The notes under the pieces are model-generated. The model had not been told where the DNA came from, did no database searches, and worked only from the letters and a program-made list of their open reading frames with translations. Position numbers and translations under genes: made by a program. This document shows positions 20,080 to 28,191 of a stretch of 64,000 nt of DNA, piece by piece. The stretch comes from Verrucomicrobiota bacterium (lineage in GTDB: Bacteria > Verrucomicrobiota > Kiritimatiellia > SS1-B-03-39 > UBA6053). The first letter of the stretch is position 1; each line of letters begins with the position of its first letter. The DNA lies in the NCBI GenBank assembly GCA_020831625.1, contig JAFIGD010000023.1, positions 1-64,000 on the forward strand, written 5' to 3'.

Positions 20080-20106
20080 TTGACATCCGCCGCCCTCCGT
20101 TACACG
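20080..20106 (+). promoter_or_regulatory. Putative promoter inside the 3'-intergenic gap before the lyase-like gene
   Basis: Consensus TTGACA is followed after 15 bases by TACACG. The -10 ends 11 bases before the ATG at 20118, again implying a very short leader. Confidence 0.4.
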
Positions 20107-20117
20107 GTGGCGGGCAT

Positions 20118-22091
20118 ATGAAACATCACATTTGCGCTCCGCTCGTTCTCGCCCTCCTCTTTGTGATTCGGACACCCGCCGCCGAAACGCCCGACCCCGA
20201 AGAAGCCGCGTTCCGGCGCCGCGCCGACTTTTACATGGAGGCCCTCGCATACACCGATCTCGACGCCATGCACGCCGGCTTCGAACGCTCAAGCTTTTTC
20301 CGCGGCGCCGGCGGCGACCGACATAAATACGCCATGGGCCCCGTCATTGCCCGGCTCATGCTCGATCAGGAGGACCCGCAGGCCCTGCGCATGTACCGGA
20401 ACCTCATGCATGTCGACACCCTCAAAAGCGACCGCGGCATCTACCACTTTGCCGCCTTCCAGAAAACCCGCATGTTTTTCCAACTGTGGGATCAGCTCCC
20501 TGCCGATTTCACCGAAGCCATTGAATATGATGTCCGCAACCACTTCGATATCATGCGTCAGGGCGGCACCGAAAACCATCAGTACATGAACCGCGCCTCG
20601 GGTTACGTCTGGGCCGAACGGCTTGAAGGCGAATTCCCCGGTGCCCGCGACGGCCGGGAGGGCAGCCTCACGTTCCTGCGCGACTGGCTGATCGATCAGG
20701 TCCGCCGCAACTACCACGTCGGAAACGGCGAATGGGACAGCTCCACCTATATCGCCTTCAGCGCCGCGAGCTGGGCAAATATCCACGACTTCAGCCGGGA
20801 CAATGACATGCGGGCCTGGTCCCGGGCCATGCTGGATTGGTACGCCGTCGCCATGGCTCGCAAGTATTTTCACGGAATTACCCTCGGGCCGGAAAGCCGG
20901 GGCTTCGCCCGCGACGCCGTCGGGAACGCCCCCAATCCGCGGGGCGGATACGACGCCGTCGGCTCCCATACCGACTGGCTGGGCTGGCTCTGGTGGGACG
21001 CCTCCGCCGCCGGCCCCCACATGGACCGAACCGGCGTGCGCGTCAACCCCTACCCCGCCCTCAATCTCGCGCTCTCCGAATACCGCCCCCACCGGGTGAT
21101 CCGCAACATCGCCCGCAAAAATGTCCCCCTCCCCTACAGCGCCCGCGGGGCCAAAGCGTTTTACCGCATCACCAACGATCTCGACGTCTTCCACGACGAC
21201 CACAACCACGACCACGAAGTCCTCTTTTTCCATCACGATTTCGCCATGGGCACCCTCTACAGTCCCTCCGACGGAGTCCGCACCTCCGGCACCATTCTCC
21301 CGCAGACCACAATGTTCAAACTCGCCGTCCGCGACGGACGCGCCGTCCGCGCCTTCGGCATGTCCAACGGATACCACGGCCATTTCCCGCTGGAAGGCCG
21401 GACACCCTACGATCAATATCATCAACACCGCGCCGCCGCCATCAACATCACCCATGTCTTTAATCCCGACGACAGCGACTACGAGGGCAACCACGGCGGC
21501 ACCGGCAAAGGGCGGACCGCCCACCGCGCCATTTTCGGCTACCCCGCCGCCGTCGGTCGCCCGGTACGCGATCAGGACTGGTTCGCCTGGGAGGTCGGGA
21601 ACGCCTTTGTCGCCGCCCGCCCCCTCGGCGGCCCCGTCGAGGATGTCGGCACCCTCCCCCGCTTCCGCCCGCGCGATGTCGCCGGCTATCGCTTCCTCGT
21701 CAGTGAGGGCGCGCTCGGCGGCTGGATCGTCCAAGCCGCGCAGCGGCCGGATTTCGACACCCTCGAGGAGTTTCTCGCCGCCCTGCATGAACGGGACGGC
21801 GTGGATCTGTCCGCGTTCGACGCCGACCGCCGCGAGGTCACCTACACCTGCCTCGAAGGCCACACCCTCCGCATGATCCACACCGGCGGACCCGGCGGAC
21901 GCCCCGAGGCTTGGGTCGACGGCGAGGCCCTGGTCTTTGAAGACTGGCCCGTCTACGAATCCCCTTACGTCCGCCAGGACGTCGGTTCCGGCATCCTCGA
22001 ACTCAACGACGGCGTTGAAACCCTCACCATCGACATCACCGGCCCATCGCCCGCCTGGACCGAAGGGCGCATTCCGCAACCCGAAGACTGA
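20118..22091 (+). CDS. Secreted protein of unknown family, polysaccharide-lyase-like architecture
   Basis: The 657-residue protein starts with a signal peptide (about 1-22, AxA-type cleavage at PAAE) and is probably periplasmic or secreted. The N-terminal part (about 40-340) is helix-rich with TENHQYMNRASG and NGEWDSSTY segments, as in (alpha/alpha) toroid lyases. The C-terminal part is beta-rich with many aromatic and His residues (HDDHNHDHEV near 360). This order resembles heparinase/alginate-lyase-type enzymes, but I cannot assign a family from memory. The upstream frame to 20007 is a shadow of the phosphodiesterase. Sulfatase and beta-helix genes elsewhere in the window would fit glycan use. 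Confidence 0.65.
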   Translation: MKHHICAPLVLALLFVIRTPAAETPDPEEAAFRRRADFYMEALAYTDLDAMHAGFERSSFFRGAGGDRHKYAMGPVIARLMLDQEDPQALRMYRNLMHVDTLKSDRGIYHFAAFQKTRMFFQLWDQLPADFTEAIEYDVRNHFDIMRQGGTENHQYMNRASGYVWAERLEGEFPGARDGREGSLTFLRDWLIDQVRRNYHVGNGEWDSSTYIAFSAASWANIHDFSRDNDMRAWSRAMLDWYAVAMARKYFHGITLGPESRGFARDAVGNAPNPRGGYDAVGSHTDWLGWLWWDASAAGPHMDRTGVRVNPYPALNLALSEYRPHRVIRNIARKNVPLPYSARGAKAFYRITNDLDVFHDDHNHDHEVLFFHHDFAMGTLYSPSDGVRTSGTILPQTTMFKLAVRDGRAVRAFGMSNGYHGHFPLEGRTPYDQYHQHRAAAINITHVFNPDDSDYEGNHGGTGKGRTAHRAIFGYPAAVGRPVRDQDWFAWEVGNAFVAARPLGGPVEDVGTLPRFRPRDVAGYRFLVSEGALGGWIVQAAQRPDFDTLEEFLAALHERDGVDLSAFDADRREVTYTCLEGHTLRMIHTGGPGGRPEAWVDGEALVFEDWPVYESPYVRQDVGSGILELNDGVETLTIDITGPSPAWTEGRIPQPED

Positions 22092-22113
22092 TCCCGTCCC
22101 AAAGGCAGTAACC

Positions 22114-23415
22114 ATGCGAAAAAGACTCCTTCTTCTCCTGATCCCCCTGCTTCATCCCGCATGGAGCGAAGACACCGCCTTCATCGAAGCCCTCCAAAGC
22201 ATCGCCCGTCCCCTCGACGAGGGCATGGACCCGCTGGTGGAACGCCTCGCCGAATCCACCCTCGCGCTCATGGGCGAGGCCAGCCACGGCACCGCCGAAT
22301 ATTACACCCTGCGCGGGAAAATCAGCCTCCGGCTCATCGACGAACACGGCTTCCGCTTCGTGGCCGTGGAGGGCGACTGGAACGCCATTCACCGCCTGCA
22401 CCGCTACGTCATCGGCCAAACCGAACCCGAAGGCGGCGCCCGGGAAATCATGGGCACCTTTGAACGCTGGCCGCAATGGATGTGGGCCAACGGGGAATTC
22501 GCCGATTTTGTCGAAGCCCTCCGGACCTGGAACCTGAAACGCCCGCCCGAAGAACGCGCCGGGCTTTTCGGCATCGATGTCTACGGCATGGAGGACGCCG
22601 TGCGGGCGCTGCCCGACGCGCTTGAACCCGTCGATCCCGAACTCGCCGGACACATCCGCGAACATCTGAACTGTTTCCTCCCCTACCTGGAGGACATGGG
22701 CGCCTACGCCCGCGCCTCGCGGGTCGGTCCGCTCTCCCCCTGCGGCGGCGCGGCGGACGCGGTTCTGCGGCGGCTCACCGAACACGCGGAGGCGCACGCG
22801 GAAGACTGGAATGCGGAAGACCGCCTCCATGCCCTGCAAATGGCCGGCGTCATTCAAAGCGCCGAACGCCATTACCGCGCCATGGGCTGGGGCGGAGCCG
22901 TCTCCTGGAACCACCGGGCCACCCACTTTTTCGAAACCGCCCGGAACCTCCTCGACCATTACGGCCCCGAAGCCCGCGGAATCGTCTGGGCCCACAACAC
23001 CCACATCGGCGACGCCCGCGCCACCGCCATGGCCCGGAGCGGACAGCACAACATCGGCCAGCTCGCCCGCGAGGCCCTCGGCCGGGACCGTGTCGCCGCC
23101 CTCGGCTTCGGTACCCGGCAGGGCACCCTCCTCGCCGGCCGTCAATGGGGCGGAACCCGGCAGGAAATGACCAAGCCCCCCGCGCGCCCCGGCACCGCCG
23201 AGGACCTCAAACACCGGGCCGCTCCCGGGGACAGCGTCTTTTTCTTCGGGGATGCGCCCGAGGCGTTGGACCGGAAAGTCGGGCACCGCGCCGCCGGGGT
23301 CATCTACCACCCCGAACGCGAATACCCCGGCAATTACGTTCCCACCCGCCTCGCCGATCGCTACGATGTTTTCATCTTTCTCGAAACCACCACCGCCCTC
23401 ACCCCATTGAAATAG
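22114..23415 (+). CDS. Erythromycin-esterase-family protein, exported
   Basis: The 433-residue protein has a short signal peptide (MRKRLLLLLIPLLHPAWS) and the Ere/EreA-like fold signatures: GEASHGTAEYY (about 50-60, catalytic His/Glu), VEGDW, GIDVYGMEDAV and IVWAHNTHIGDA. Family members hydrolyse macrolide lactones or, more often, have unknown esterase roles. Export is unusual, since resistance enzymes are cytoplasmic, so a housekeeping or periplasmic role is more likely than antibiotic resistance. It starts 22 bases after the lyase-like gene and is probably co-transcribed. Confidence 0.82.
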   Translation: MRKRLLLLLIPLLHPAWSEDTAFIEALQSIARPLDEGMDPLVERLAESTLALMGEASHGTAEYYTLRGKISLRLIDEHGFRFVAVEGDWNAIHRLHRYVIGQTEPEGGAREIMGTFERWPQWMWANGEFADFVEALRTWNLKRPPEERAGLFGIDVYGMEDAVRALPDALEPVDPELAGHIREHLNCFLPYLEDMGAYARASRVGPLSPCGGAADAVLRRLTEHAEAHAEDWNAEDRLHALQMAGVIQSAERHYRAMGWGGAVSWNHRATHFFETARNLLDHYGPEARGIVWAHNTHIGDARATAMARSGQHNIGQLAREALGRDRVAALGFGTRQGTLLAGRQWGGTRQEMTKPPARPGTAEDLKHRAAPGDSVFFFGDAPEALDRKVGHRAAGVIYHPEREYPGNYVPTRLADRYDVFIFLETTTALTPLK

Positions 23416-23416
23416 A

Positions 23417-23546
23417 TTTCCGAAACTCGGAAACCGCCAACCATGATTTTCCGATGTTCGGAAACGCCCCACTCGTCACTCGTCATTCGTCACTCGTCAC
23501 TCCCCATTCGTCACTCCCCATTCGTCACTCGTCACTCCCCATTCCG
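23417..23546. repeat. Composite dispersed repeat: two palindromes plus a CGTCACTC array
   Basis: Two inverted repeats, TTTCCGAAACTCGGAAA (23417-23433) and TTTCCGATGTTCGGAAA (23448-23464), start 31 bases apart. From 23471 follow seven or so degenerate copies of CATTCGTCACTC, the last of which run into the 3' end of the exonuclease gene on the other strand. The same composite, with the same 31-base pitch, recurs at 40936. There are no unique spacers, so it is not a CRISPR. Confidence 0.8.
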
Positions 23547-24120
23547 GGATTTCCCGGAGGGCGAAATAGAGCTTGCGGGACACCCAGGCGTCTGTGGCCG
23601 CGTACGTGATCTGTTTGGGCTCCAGCGTTTTCGCCGCCCAGTTGGACACCTGCGCGGATTTGCTGATGCGGCCGTTGAGCAGCAGTGCCGTGAGCGGGCG
23701 GAGCCCGGTGTTTTTAAATCCGCGCTTTTCCGCCATGTGCCCGACATCCGCAAAGCCCGCGGCCTTGAAGGGATGCAGCTCCTGCAGTTCTTTCACATCC
23801 CGCGAAACCGCCGCCCCGCACTTGAGGATTTCCCGGCGCGCAAGAATCTCAAACAGTGCGCCCAGTTCGCTCAATTGCCGGATCTGAAACAGCCAGACAT
23901 GCGACTCGCCCGCGAGTTGCAATAAACTGGGCAGATACGACTCGCCTTTGCGAAAGGCCGGACGCGTCTCGGTGTCGAATCCCAGCACCGTTTCCCGGCT
24001 CAGATCCTCCAAGACCGTTTTCAGCCCGCTGTCATCCGACACCAAGGTGACCGGACCCTCATATTCCAACAGGGACTTTTGATTGATTTCCGCCTTCGAG
24101 ATAGAGTATGAGTACGTCAT
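23497..24120 (-). CDS. RNase D-like 3'-5' exonuclease domain protein
   Basis: DEDD exonucleases of this type trim RNA or act on DNA ends. The 207-residue protein has VLGFDTETRPAFRKG (ExoI, about 49-63), a conserved middle with CGAAVSRDVKEL (ExoII) and YAATDAWVSRKLY (ExoIII, DX3D in a Tyr-lacking form). It consists only of the exonuclease domain, without the HRDC domains of RNase D. The last dozen residues (EWGVTSDEWGVTNGE) and the stop codon are encoded by the CGTCACTC repeat, so the tail is an acquired addition. The ATG at 24120 overlaps the divergent start of the lipoprotein gene. Confidence 0.85.
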   Translation of the reverse strand: MTYSYSISKAEINQKSLLEYEGPVTLVSDDSGLKTVLEDLSRETVLGFDTETRPAFRKGESYLPSLLQLAGESHVWLFQIRQLSELGALFEILARREILKCGAAVSRDVKELQELHPFKAAGFADVGHMAEKRGFKNTGLRPLTALLLNGRISKSAQVSNWAAKTLEPKQITYAATDAWVSRKLYFALREIPEWGVTSDEWGVTNGE

Positions 24121-24643
24121 GAAAAAATTCCCTGCCCTTTTTTTCGCCCGCTTGCAACACCCGACCCGGATTTTCGGGCTTTTCATTCCGCTTTTGCTCC
24201 TTCAGGCCTGTGTCAGCACCGGCTCCGGAACCCCCGCCGCGCCGATTCTCCCGCCGGGATACGCCGTGTTCGACATGCCCGGTGTCTATTCCGACGGCAT
24301 GGCCCGGATTGAAACCATACCGCGCGGCGCCCGCATTCAGCTTCTGGAAACGTTCGAAGGCTCCTTCGAACTGCATGCCCGCGGAAGCGACCGCGTGGTG
24401 ATCCGCAACGACGCGATGGGCTATCCCGGCCTGAACCGCTCCTTCAGCGGCGAGGGCGTTCTAGTCGAGGACGGCCGGGCGGAGGGCGAAGCCGAAATCT
24501 GGATCCGCATGGCCGGTCCGGTCCGGCGCGATCACCGCAAAGCCGCCTGGAGCCTCCGCCCCGCGACCTCACAGGAAATCGAACGCCACGAAAACCGGCT
24601 GCGGCAGCTGGAGGAGCGCAAACGCCGCGCGGGCATGCTCTGA
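24119..24643 (+). CDS. Lipoprotein of unknown function
   Basis: The 174-residue product has a long signal sequence ending in the lipobox LLQAC (Cys about 31) and a small beta-rich body of about 110 residues, then a charged helical tail (about 150-174, many Arg/Glu). No enzymatic motif is visible. It should be anchored in the inner or outer membrane. Its ATG shares the CATG at 24118-24121 with the divergent exonuclease start, so each gene's promoter must lie inside the other gene. The endonuclease III gene converges on it from the right, four bases beyond its stop. Confidence 0.7.
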   Translation: MKKFPALFFARLQHPTRIFGLFIPLLLLQACVSTGSGTPAAPILPPGYAVFDMPGVYSDGMARIETIPRGARIQLLETFEGSFELHARGSDRVVIRNDAMGYPGLNRSFSGEGVLVEDGRAEGEAEIWIRMAGPVRRDHRKAAWSLRPATSQEIERHENRLRQLEERKRRAGML

Positions 24644-24647
24644 TCGT

Positions 24648-25280
24648 CTATCCGTTGCTTTGTCCGTTCAGTTCCCGACACAGCGGACAGGTTTTACCGT
24701 CGCATCCCCGCGCCGTGCAATACTCGCGTCCGTAAAAAATAATCTGAAGATGCAGCCGGTTCCAGGCATCTTTCGGGAAAATCTTTTTTAAGTCCCGCTC
24801 CGTCTGCTCCACGTTTTTCGCCTGACTGAGCCGCCAGCGCCTCGCGAGCCGGTGAATGTGCGTGTCCACCGGAAAAGCGGGCACCCCGAAAGCCTGCGCC
24901 ATCACCACCGATGCGGTTTTGTGTCCCACCCCCGGCAGGCGCTCCAAGGCTTCGAAATCCGCGGGCACCCGGCCGCCGTGCTCCTCAACAAGTATGCGGG
25001 AGAGTTCCGAAATCGCCGCCGATTTCCGGGGTGACAGCCCGCAGGGGCGGATGATCTCCCGGATAGCGTCCACCGGAACCTTCATCATCGCCTCCGGCGT
25101 GTCCGCCAGCGCGAACAGGGCCGGGGTCACGAGATTCACCCGCTTGTCTGTACACTGCGCCGACAGCAGCACCGCCACCAGCAAGGTGTAGGGATCGGTG
25201 TGATCCAGCGGAATCGGGGTCTCGGGATAGAGAGCCTCCAGATGCGCCATCACCCGCGCCGCGCGTTCCTTCCGGGTCAT
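24648..25280 (-). CDS. nth: Endonuclease III (DNA glycosylase/AP lyase)
   Basis: It excises oxidised pyrimidines and nicks the abasic site. The 210-residue protein has the catalytic Lys in LLSAQCTDKRV (about 38-48), the helix-hairpin-helix LERLPGVGHKTASVV (about 111-125) with the downstream catalytic Asp in FPVDTHIHR, and a C-terminal cysteine cluster. The cysteines are spaced C-x4-C-x4-C-x2-C (CTARGCDGKTCPLC) instead of the usual C-x6-C-x2-C-x5-C, an unusual arrangement for the [4Fe-4S] site. It ends four bases from the convergent lipoprotein gene and starts four bases after the membrane glycosyltransferase-like gene. Confidence 0.93.
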   Translation of the reverse strand: MTRKERAARVMAHLEALYPETPIPLDHTDPYTLLVAVLLSAQCTDKRVNLVTPALFALADTPEAMMKVPVDAIREIIRPCGLSPRKSAAISELSRILVEEHGGRVPADFEALERLPGVGHKTASVVMAQAFGVPAFPVDTHIHRLARRWRLSQAKNVEQTERDLKKIFPKDAWNRLHLQIIFYGREYCTARGCDGKTCPLCRELNGQSNG

Positions 25281-25284
25281 CCGC

Positions 25285-27033
25285 TTATTCCGGGGCGACC
25301 ATCCAGCGGTTCCGGTCCGCCAGCATCACCTGCTCGCCGTTGCGGATCGGAAAGCCGAAGGTGAGCGGGAAACCGCGCGGCAGTTGCGTCAGATCCATGA
25401 TCGGCCGCCAACTGCGGAAAGGTCCGCGGGTCAGATCGGAATGATACCGTTTGTCGCGGCTGAGGGTGGTGAAATAGAGACCGTGTACCGGATGAATGGA
25501 GTCGTTCACGCGGAAAAAGTCCTCCAGATCCAGCGGCAGATAGAGGGAGGTCACATCCCCGTACCAGGCGGTGGCCCAGGGCATATCCGAGACCATCAGC
25601 TCCCCCGGCTCGAACGGCGAGGACACCAGACCGATATCGCGGGCCATATACGGCGGATAGCTCCAGGGACGGGGCGGCATGATCGTGAACAGCATCGGCA
25701 GCGCCTGCAGGAAGATGAACAGGCCGATGACCGACATCGACACAATCCGCACCCCGATCTGCATCCGGTCCAGAAGGATGTAAAAGAACGCGGAGGCGAA
25801 CAGCACCACGACCGGCAGGAACATCTGCGCCACCGGGAGCAGCTCATCACCGAACACCCCCGCGACCGCGGCGAACAGCGCCAGGGAAAGCAGGATTCCC
25901 CAGCGGAGAATCCGGGTCACCGGACGCTGGAACCGGTAAAAGTACGTTGTGAAAAAGAGACAGACCGACAGCCCGGCGCTGAAGCCGAGCGCGCTGAGAT
26001 TCAACAGCGAGGGGACCGTCTGCACAAACCGGGCCTGAACCATTCGCCGCAGGTCAAACTCGCTTAAATCCAGCGCCAGAGAGCGCAGGAACACATCGTT
26101 GGGTTCGCGGAGAATCGTGTAGCCCGCGAGACCGAACGGCGTGCCCGACACACTCAGGTTGCGGAGAATCCATGGCGCAAACATCCCCGCCGCCACCGCC
26201 AGCACCGCCACCGCCGGCAGCCAGCCTTTGGGGCCGCAGCCCAGCCACAACACCAGAATAAACCCCGGCAGCATCGGCCAGGCCCCATAGCGGGTGAGCG
26301 GCAGCCCGCCCATGCACACCGCGCCGATCAGCACCGGAATCCAAAATCCCGCGCCCTTCAGGTTCGGCTCCTCCCCCTCCCGCCGCGCCGCGCGCAAGGC
26401 CATCAGCAGTGCCCAAATGCCCACCGACGATAAAAACACCAAAAACGAAATTTCCGTGCCCAGAATCGCGTGTTGCCAGACCGAATTGGACAGCAGAAAC
26501 ACCGTCGCCGCCGTCAGCGCCGTGCGGTGATCAAACAAAAGCCGCCCGCTCAAATACAAAAACAGTCCGGACAGAAAAGCGAAGAGCAGATTCAGCGGAA
26601 CGATCACCCACTGCTCCGGAGCGTATTTGTGGGAACTCGGAAGCGGAAACGAAGTGCGGAAGAGTTTGAACGCCCCGCCTAAAACCACCGGATAGGCGGG
26701 CGGATGCGTTAAATCCGGATGCTGATGAAAGTTGGGGCGCGCGCCGGCCTCGGTCTCCACCATCAGCCTCCCGTTTTCCCCCAGAAGCCAAAGCGAGGCC
26801 GGGCGCACAAACGAGGTGTTCAGCCGGTTGCTCCGCGCGAAATGACGCGCCACCTGGGCCTGATCCATCGCCCGCGCGTCCTTGAACCCCGAATACTGGG
26901 TGGCCACATACAGCACCGACAACAAAATCATAAACAGAACATACAGCAGGGTCTTCAACACATTGGCGCCAATGCCCACCTCCAGGGTGTACACCAGGTT
27001 CTGCACGCGCGAATCAAAAGGTCTGTTTGCCAT
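25285..27033 (-). CDS. Multi-pass membrane protein, GT39/ArnT-like glycosyltransferase family
   Basis: The 582-residue protein has about ten or more membrane helices and, in its first periplasmic loop, HQHPDLTHPPAYPVVL, which resembles the PMT/ArnT-type loop that binds polyprenyl-phosphate sugars. Such enzymes transfer sugars to lipids or proteins on the outer face of the inner membrane. The acidic catalytic residues cannot be fixed by eye. I use the ATG at 27033, which has TGGAG upstream, instead of the frame to 27096. It precedes nth by only four bases. Confidence 0.72.
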   Translation of the reverse strand: MANRPFDSRVQNLVYTLEVGIGANVLKTLLYVLFMILLSVLYVATQYSGFKDARAMDQAQVARHFARSNRLNTSFVRPASLWLLGENGRLMVETEAGARPNFHQHPDLTHPPAYPVVLGGAFKLFRTSFPLPSSHKYAPEQWVIVPLNLLFAFLSGLFLYLSGRLLFDHRTALTAATVFLLSNSVWQHAILGTEISFLVFLSSVGIWALLMALRAARREGEEPNLKGAGFWIPVLIGAVCMGGLPLTRYGAWPMLPGFILVLWLGCGPKGWLPAVAVLAVAAGMFAPWILRNLSVSGTPFGLAGYTILREPNDVFLRSLALDLSEFDLRRMVQARFVQTVPSLLNLSALGFSAGLSVCLFFTTYFYRFQRPVTRILRWGILLSLALFAAVAGVFGDELLPVAQMFLPVVVLFASAFFYILLDRMQIGVRIVSMSVIGLFIFLQALPMLFTIMPPRPWSYPPYMARDIGLVSSPFEPGELMVSDMPWATAWYGDVTSLYLPLDLEDFFRVNDSIHPVHGLYFTTLSRDKRYHSDLTRGPFRSWRPIMDLTQLPRGFPLTFGFPIRNGEQVMLADRNRWMVAPE

Positions 27034-27123
27034 AAAGTCTCCAAAAGCTTCAAGTTCAGGTCCTGCTACTTTTGAGGAACTTTCGCCGATTGGCAAGCTT
27101 TCATCGCCAAAAGGTTTGTGGAT

Positions 27124-27996
27124 TCAGCGGTCCGGCAGGATCGGCAGCGGTTCTTTCCGGATGATTTTCTTCGCCGCCGCGCCTTTCAGGACCGACGGCC
27201 CCTCCAGCCAGACAATCGCTCCGGTGGGGCAGCGCTCTATCGCGATCCGCGACGCGTGATCATTGCGCGAATAATCCACCACCGCAAGATTGTTCCGGAT
27301 GGAGATCACGCCCGGGGCCGCGTCCGCCGCGCAGCGGCCGCAGGCCGTGCAGGCCACCTCGCACTCCGCCAGCGCCTCATCCCCCTCGGCCAGACTTTTG
27401 CACGCCACCCACAGTTTGTGCTCCAGCGGCTGCAGACTGAACAAGTCCAGCGGACAGGCCACCACACAGTCGTTGCAGGCCACGCACTTGTTCACATCCA
27501 CCACCGGCAAATCATGCTCATCCATGTGAATCGCGTCAAAGGTGCAGGCCTTCATACAGTCCGCGAACCCCAGGCAGCCCCAGGAACACGCTTTGCCGCC
27601 CCCACCCGCCGACACCGCCGCGCGGCACGAGGGCTCCCCGTCATAGGCCGCCTTGAACCGGGCCACATGATTCCCCCCCTGACACGCCAGCCGCGCCACC
27701 CGCTTTTGCGCCGCCCCCGCGTCCACCCCCAGATAGTCCGCAATCGCTTTCGTCCCCTCCGGCGTGTTCACCGAGCACTTCGAGGGCGGAGCCGCCCCCG
27801 ACACCACCGCCTCCGCAAACGGGCGGCATCCCGGAAAGCCGCACGCGCCGCAGTTCGCATGCGGCAGCATCTCTTCCACCTCATCAATCCGCGGATCCTC
27901 CTGAACCGCCAGCTTGCGGGAGGCCAGCGCCAAAATCCCGCCCAGCACAACCCCCAGTCCGGCCATAAACAACGCGGCGATCAAAACAGGTGACAT
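27124..27996 (-). CDS. rnfB: RnfB-like iron-sulfur electron-transfer subunit
   Basis: RnfB feeds electrons between ferredoxin and the Rnf ion-pumping complex. The 290-residue protein has an N-terminal membrane helix, the 4Fe-4S domain NCGACGFPGC (about 48-57), CSWGCLGFADC, a complete CVACNDCVVACP ferredoxin motif, and a second motif, CTACGRC, whose fourth cysteine is replaced by alanine (AADAAP). It starts at ATG 27996 after AAGGA. No other rnf genes lie beside it, so either the complex is encoded elsewhere or the subunit serves another redox system. Confidence 0.88.
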   Translation of the reverse strand: MSPVLIAALFMAGLGVVLGGILALASRKLAVQEDPRIDEVEEMLPHANCGACGFPGCRPFAEAVVSGAAPPSKCSVNTPEGTKAIADYLGVDAGAAQKRVARLACQGGNHVARFKAAYDGEPSCRAAVSAGGGGKACSWGCLGFADCMKACTFDAIHMDEHDLPVVDVNKCVACNDCVVACPLDLFSLQPLEHKLWVACKSLAEGDEALAECEVACTACGRCAADAAPGVISIRNNLAVVDYSRNDHASRIAIERCPTGAIVWLEGPSVLKGAAAKKIIRKEPLPILPDR

Positions 27997-28047
27997 GATC
28001 CGGGTCCTTTCAAGGAAACTACATAAAGAATCTTCATACTGGATAAG

Positions 28048-28076
28048 CCTTATCCTATTTGTAAGACCGAATGCAA
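28048..28076 (-). promoter_or_regulatory. Putative promoter for rnfB
   Basis: TTGCAT, 17 bases and ATAAGG on the minus strand give a leader of about 45 bases that includes the AAGGA ribosome-binding site. A GGATAAG-CCTTATCC inverted repeat covers the -10 region and may be an operator. Confidence 0.4.
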
Positions 28077-28122
28077 GCCGCAAAACACCCGAACATCCCC
28101 CGTTTTTTGCCGGGATAAAAGC

Positions 28123-28150
28123 TTGGTTTTCAGAAAAGCTTTTCTACTAA
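28123..28150 (+). promoter_or_regulatory. Putative promoter for lemA
   Basis: TTGGTT, 16 bases and TACTAA precede lemA with a leader of about 35 bases. The promoter overlaps an inverted repeat with arms AAAAGCTT (28117-28144), which could be an operator or a terminator-like structure. Confidence 0.4.
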
Positions 28151-28191
28151 GGAATCCTGCAGTGTGAAATAAATCCATTCCAAGGAGCCTC

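Noticed and set aside
20289-22115. A 608-codon open frame antisense to the lyase-like gene
   Set aside because: It has no recognisable domain, is extremely Gly/Val/Asp-rich, and the sense frame has a signal peptide and an ordered protein.
22114-23415. Macrolide resistance determinant
   Set aside because: The protein belongs to the erythromycin-esterase family but is exported and lies among housekeeping-type genes without mobile elements.
23471-23546. Possible CRISPR array
   Set aside because: The units are 8-20 bases, degenerate and contiguous, without unique spacers or cas genes.
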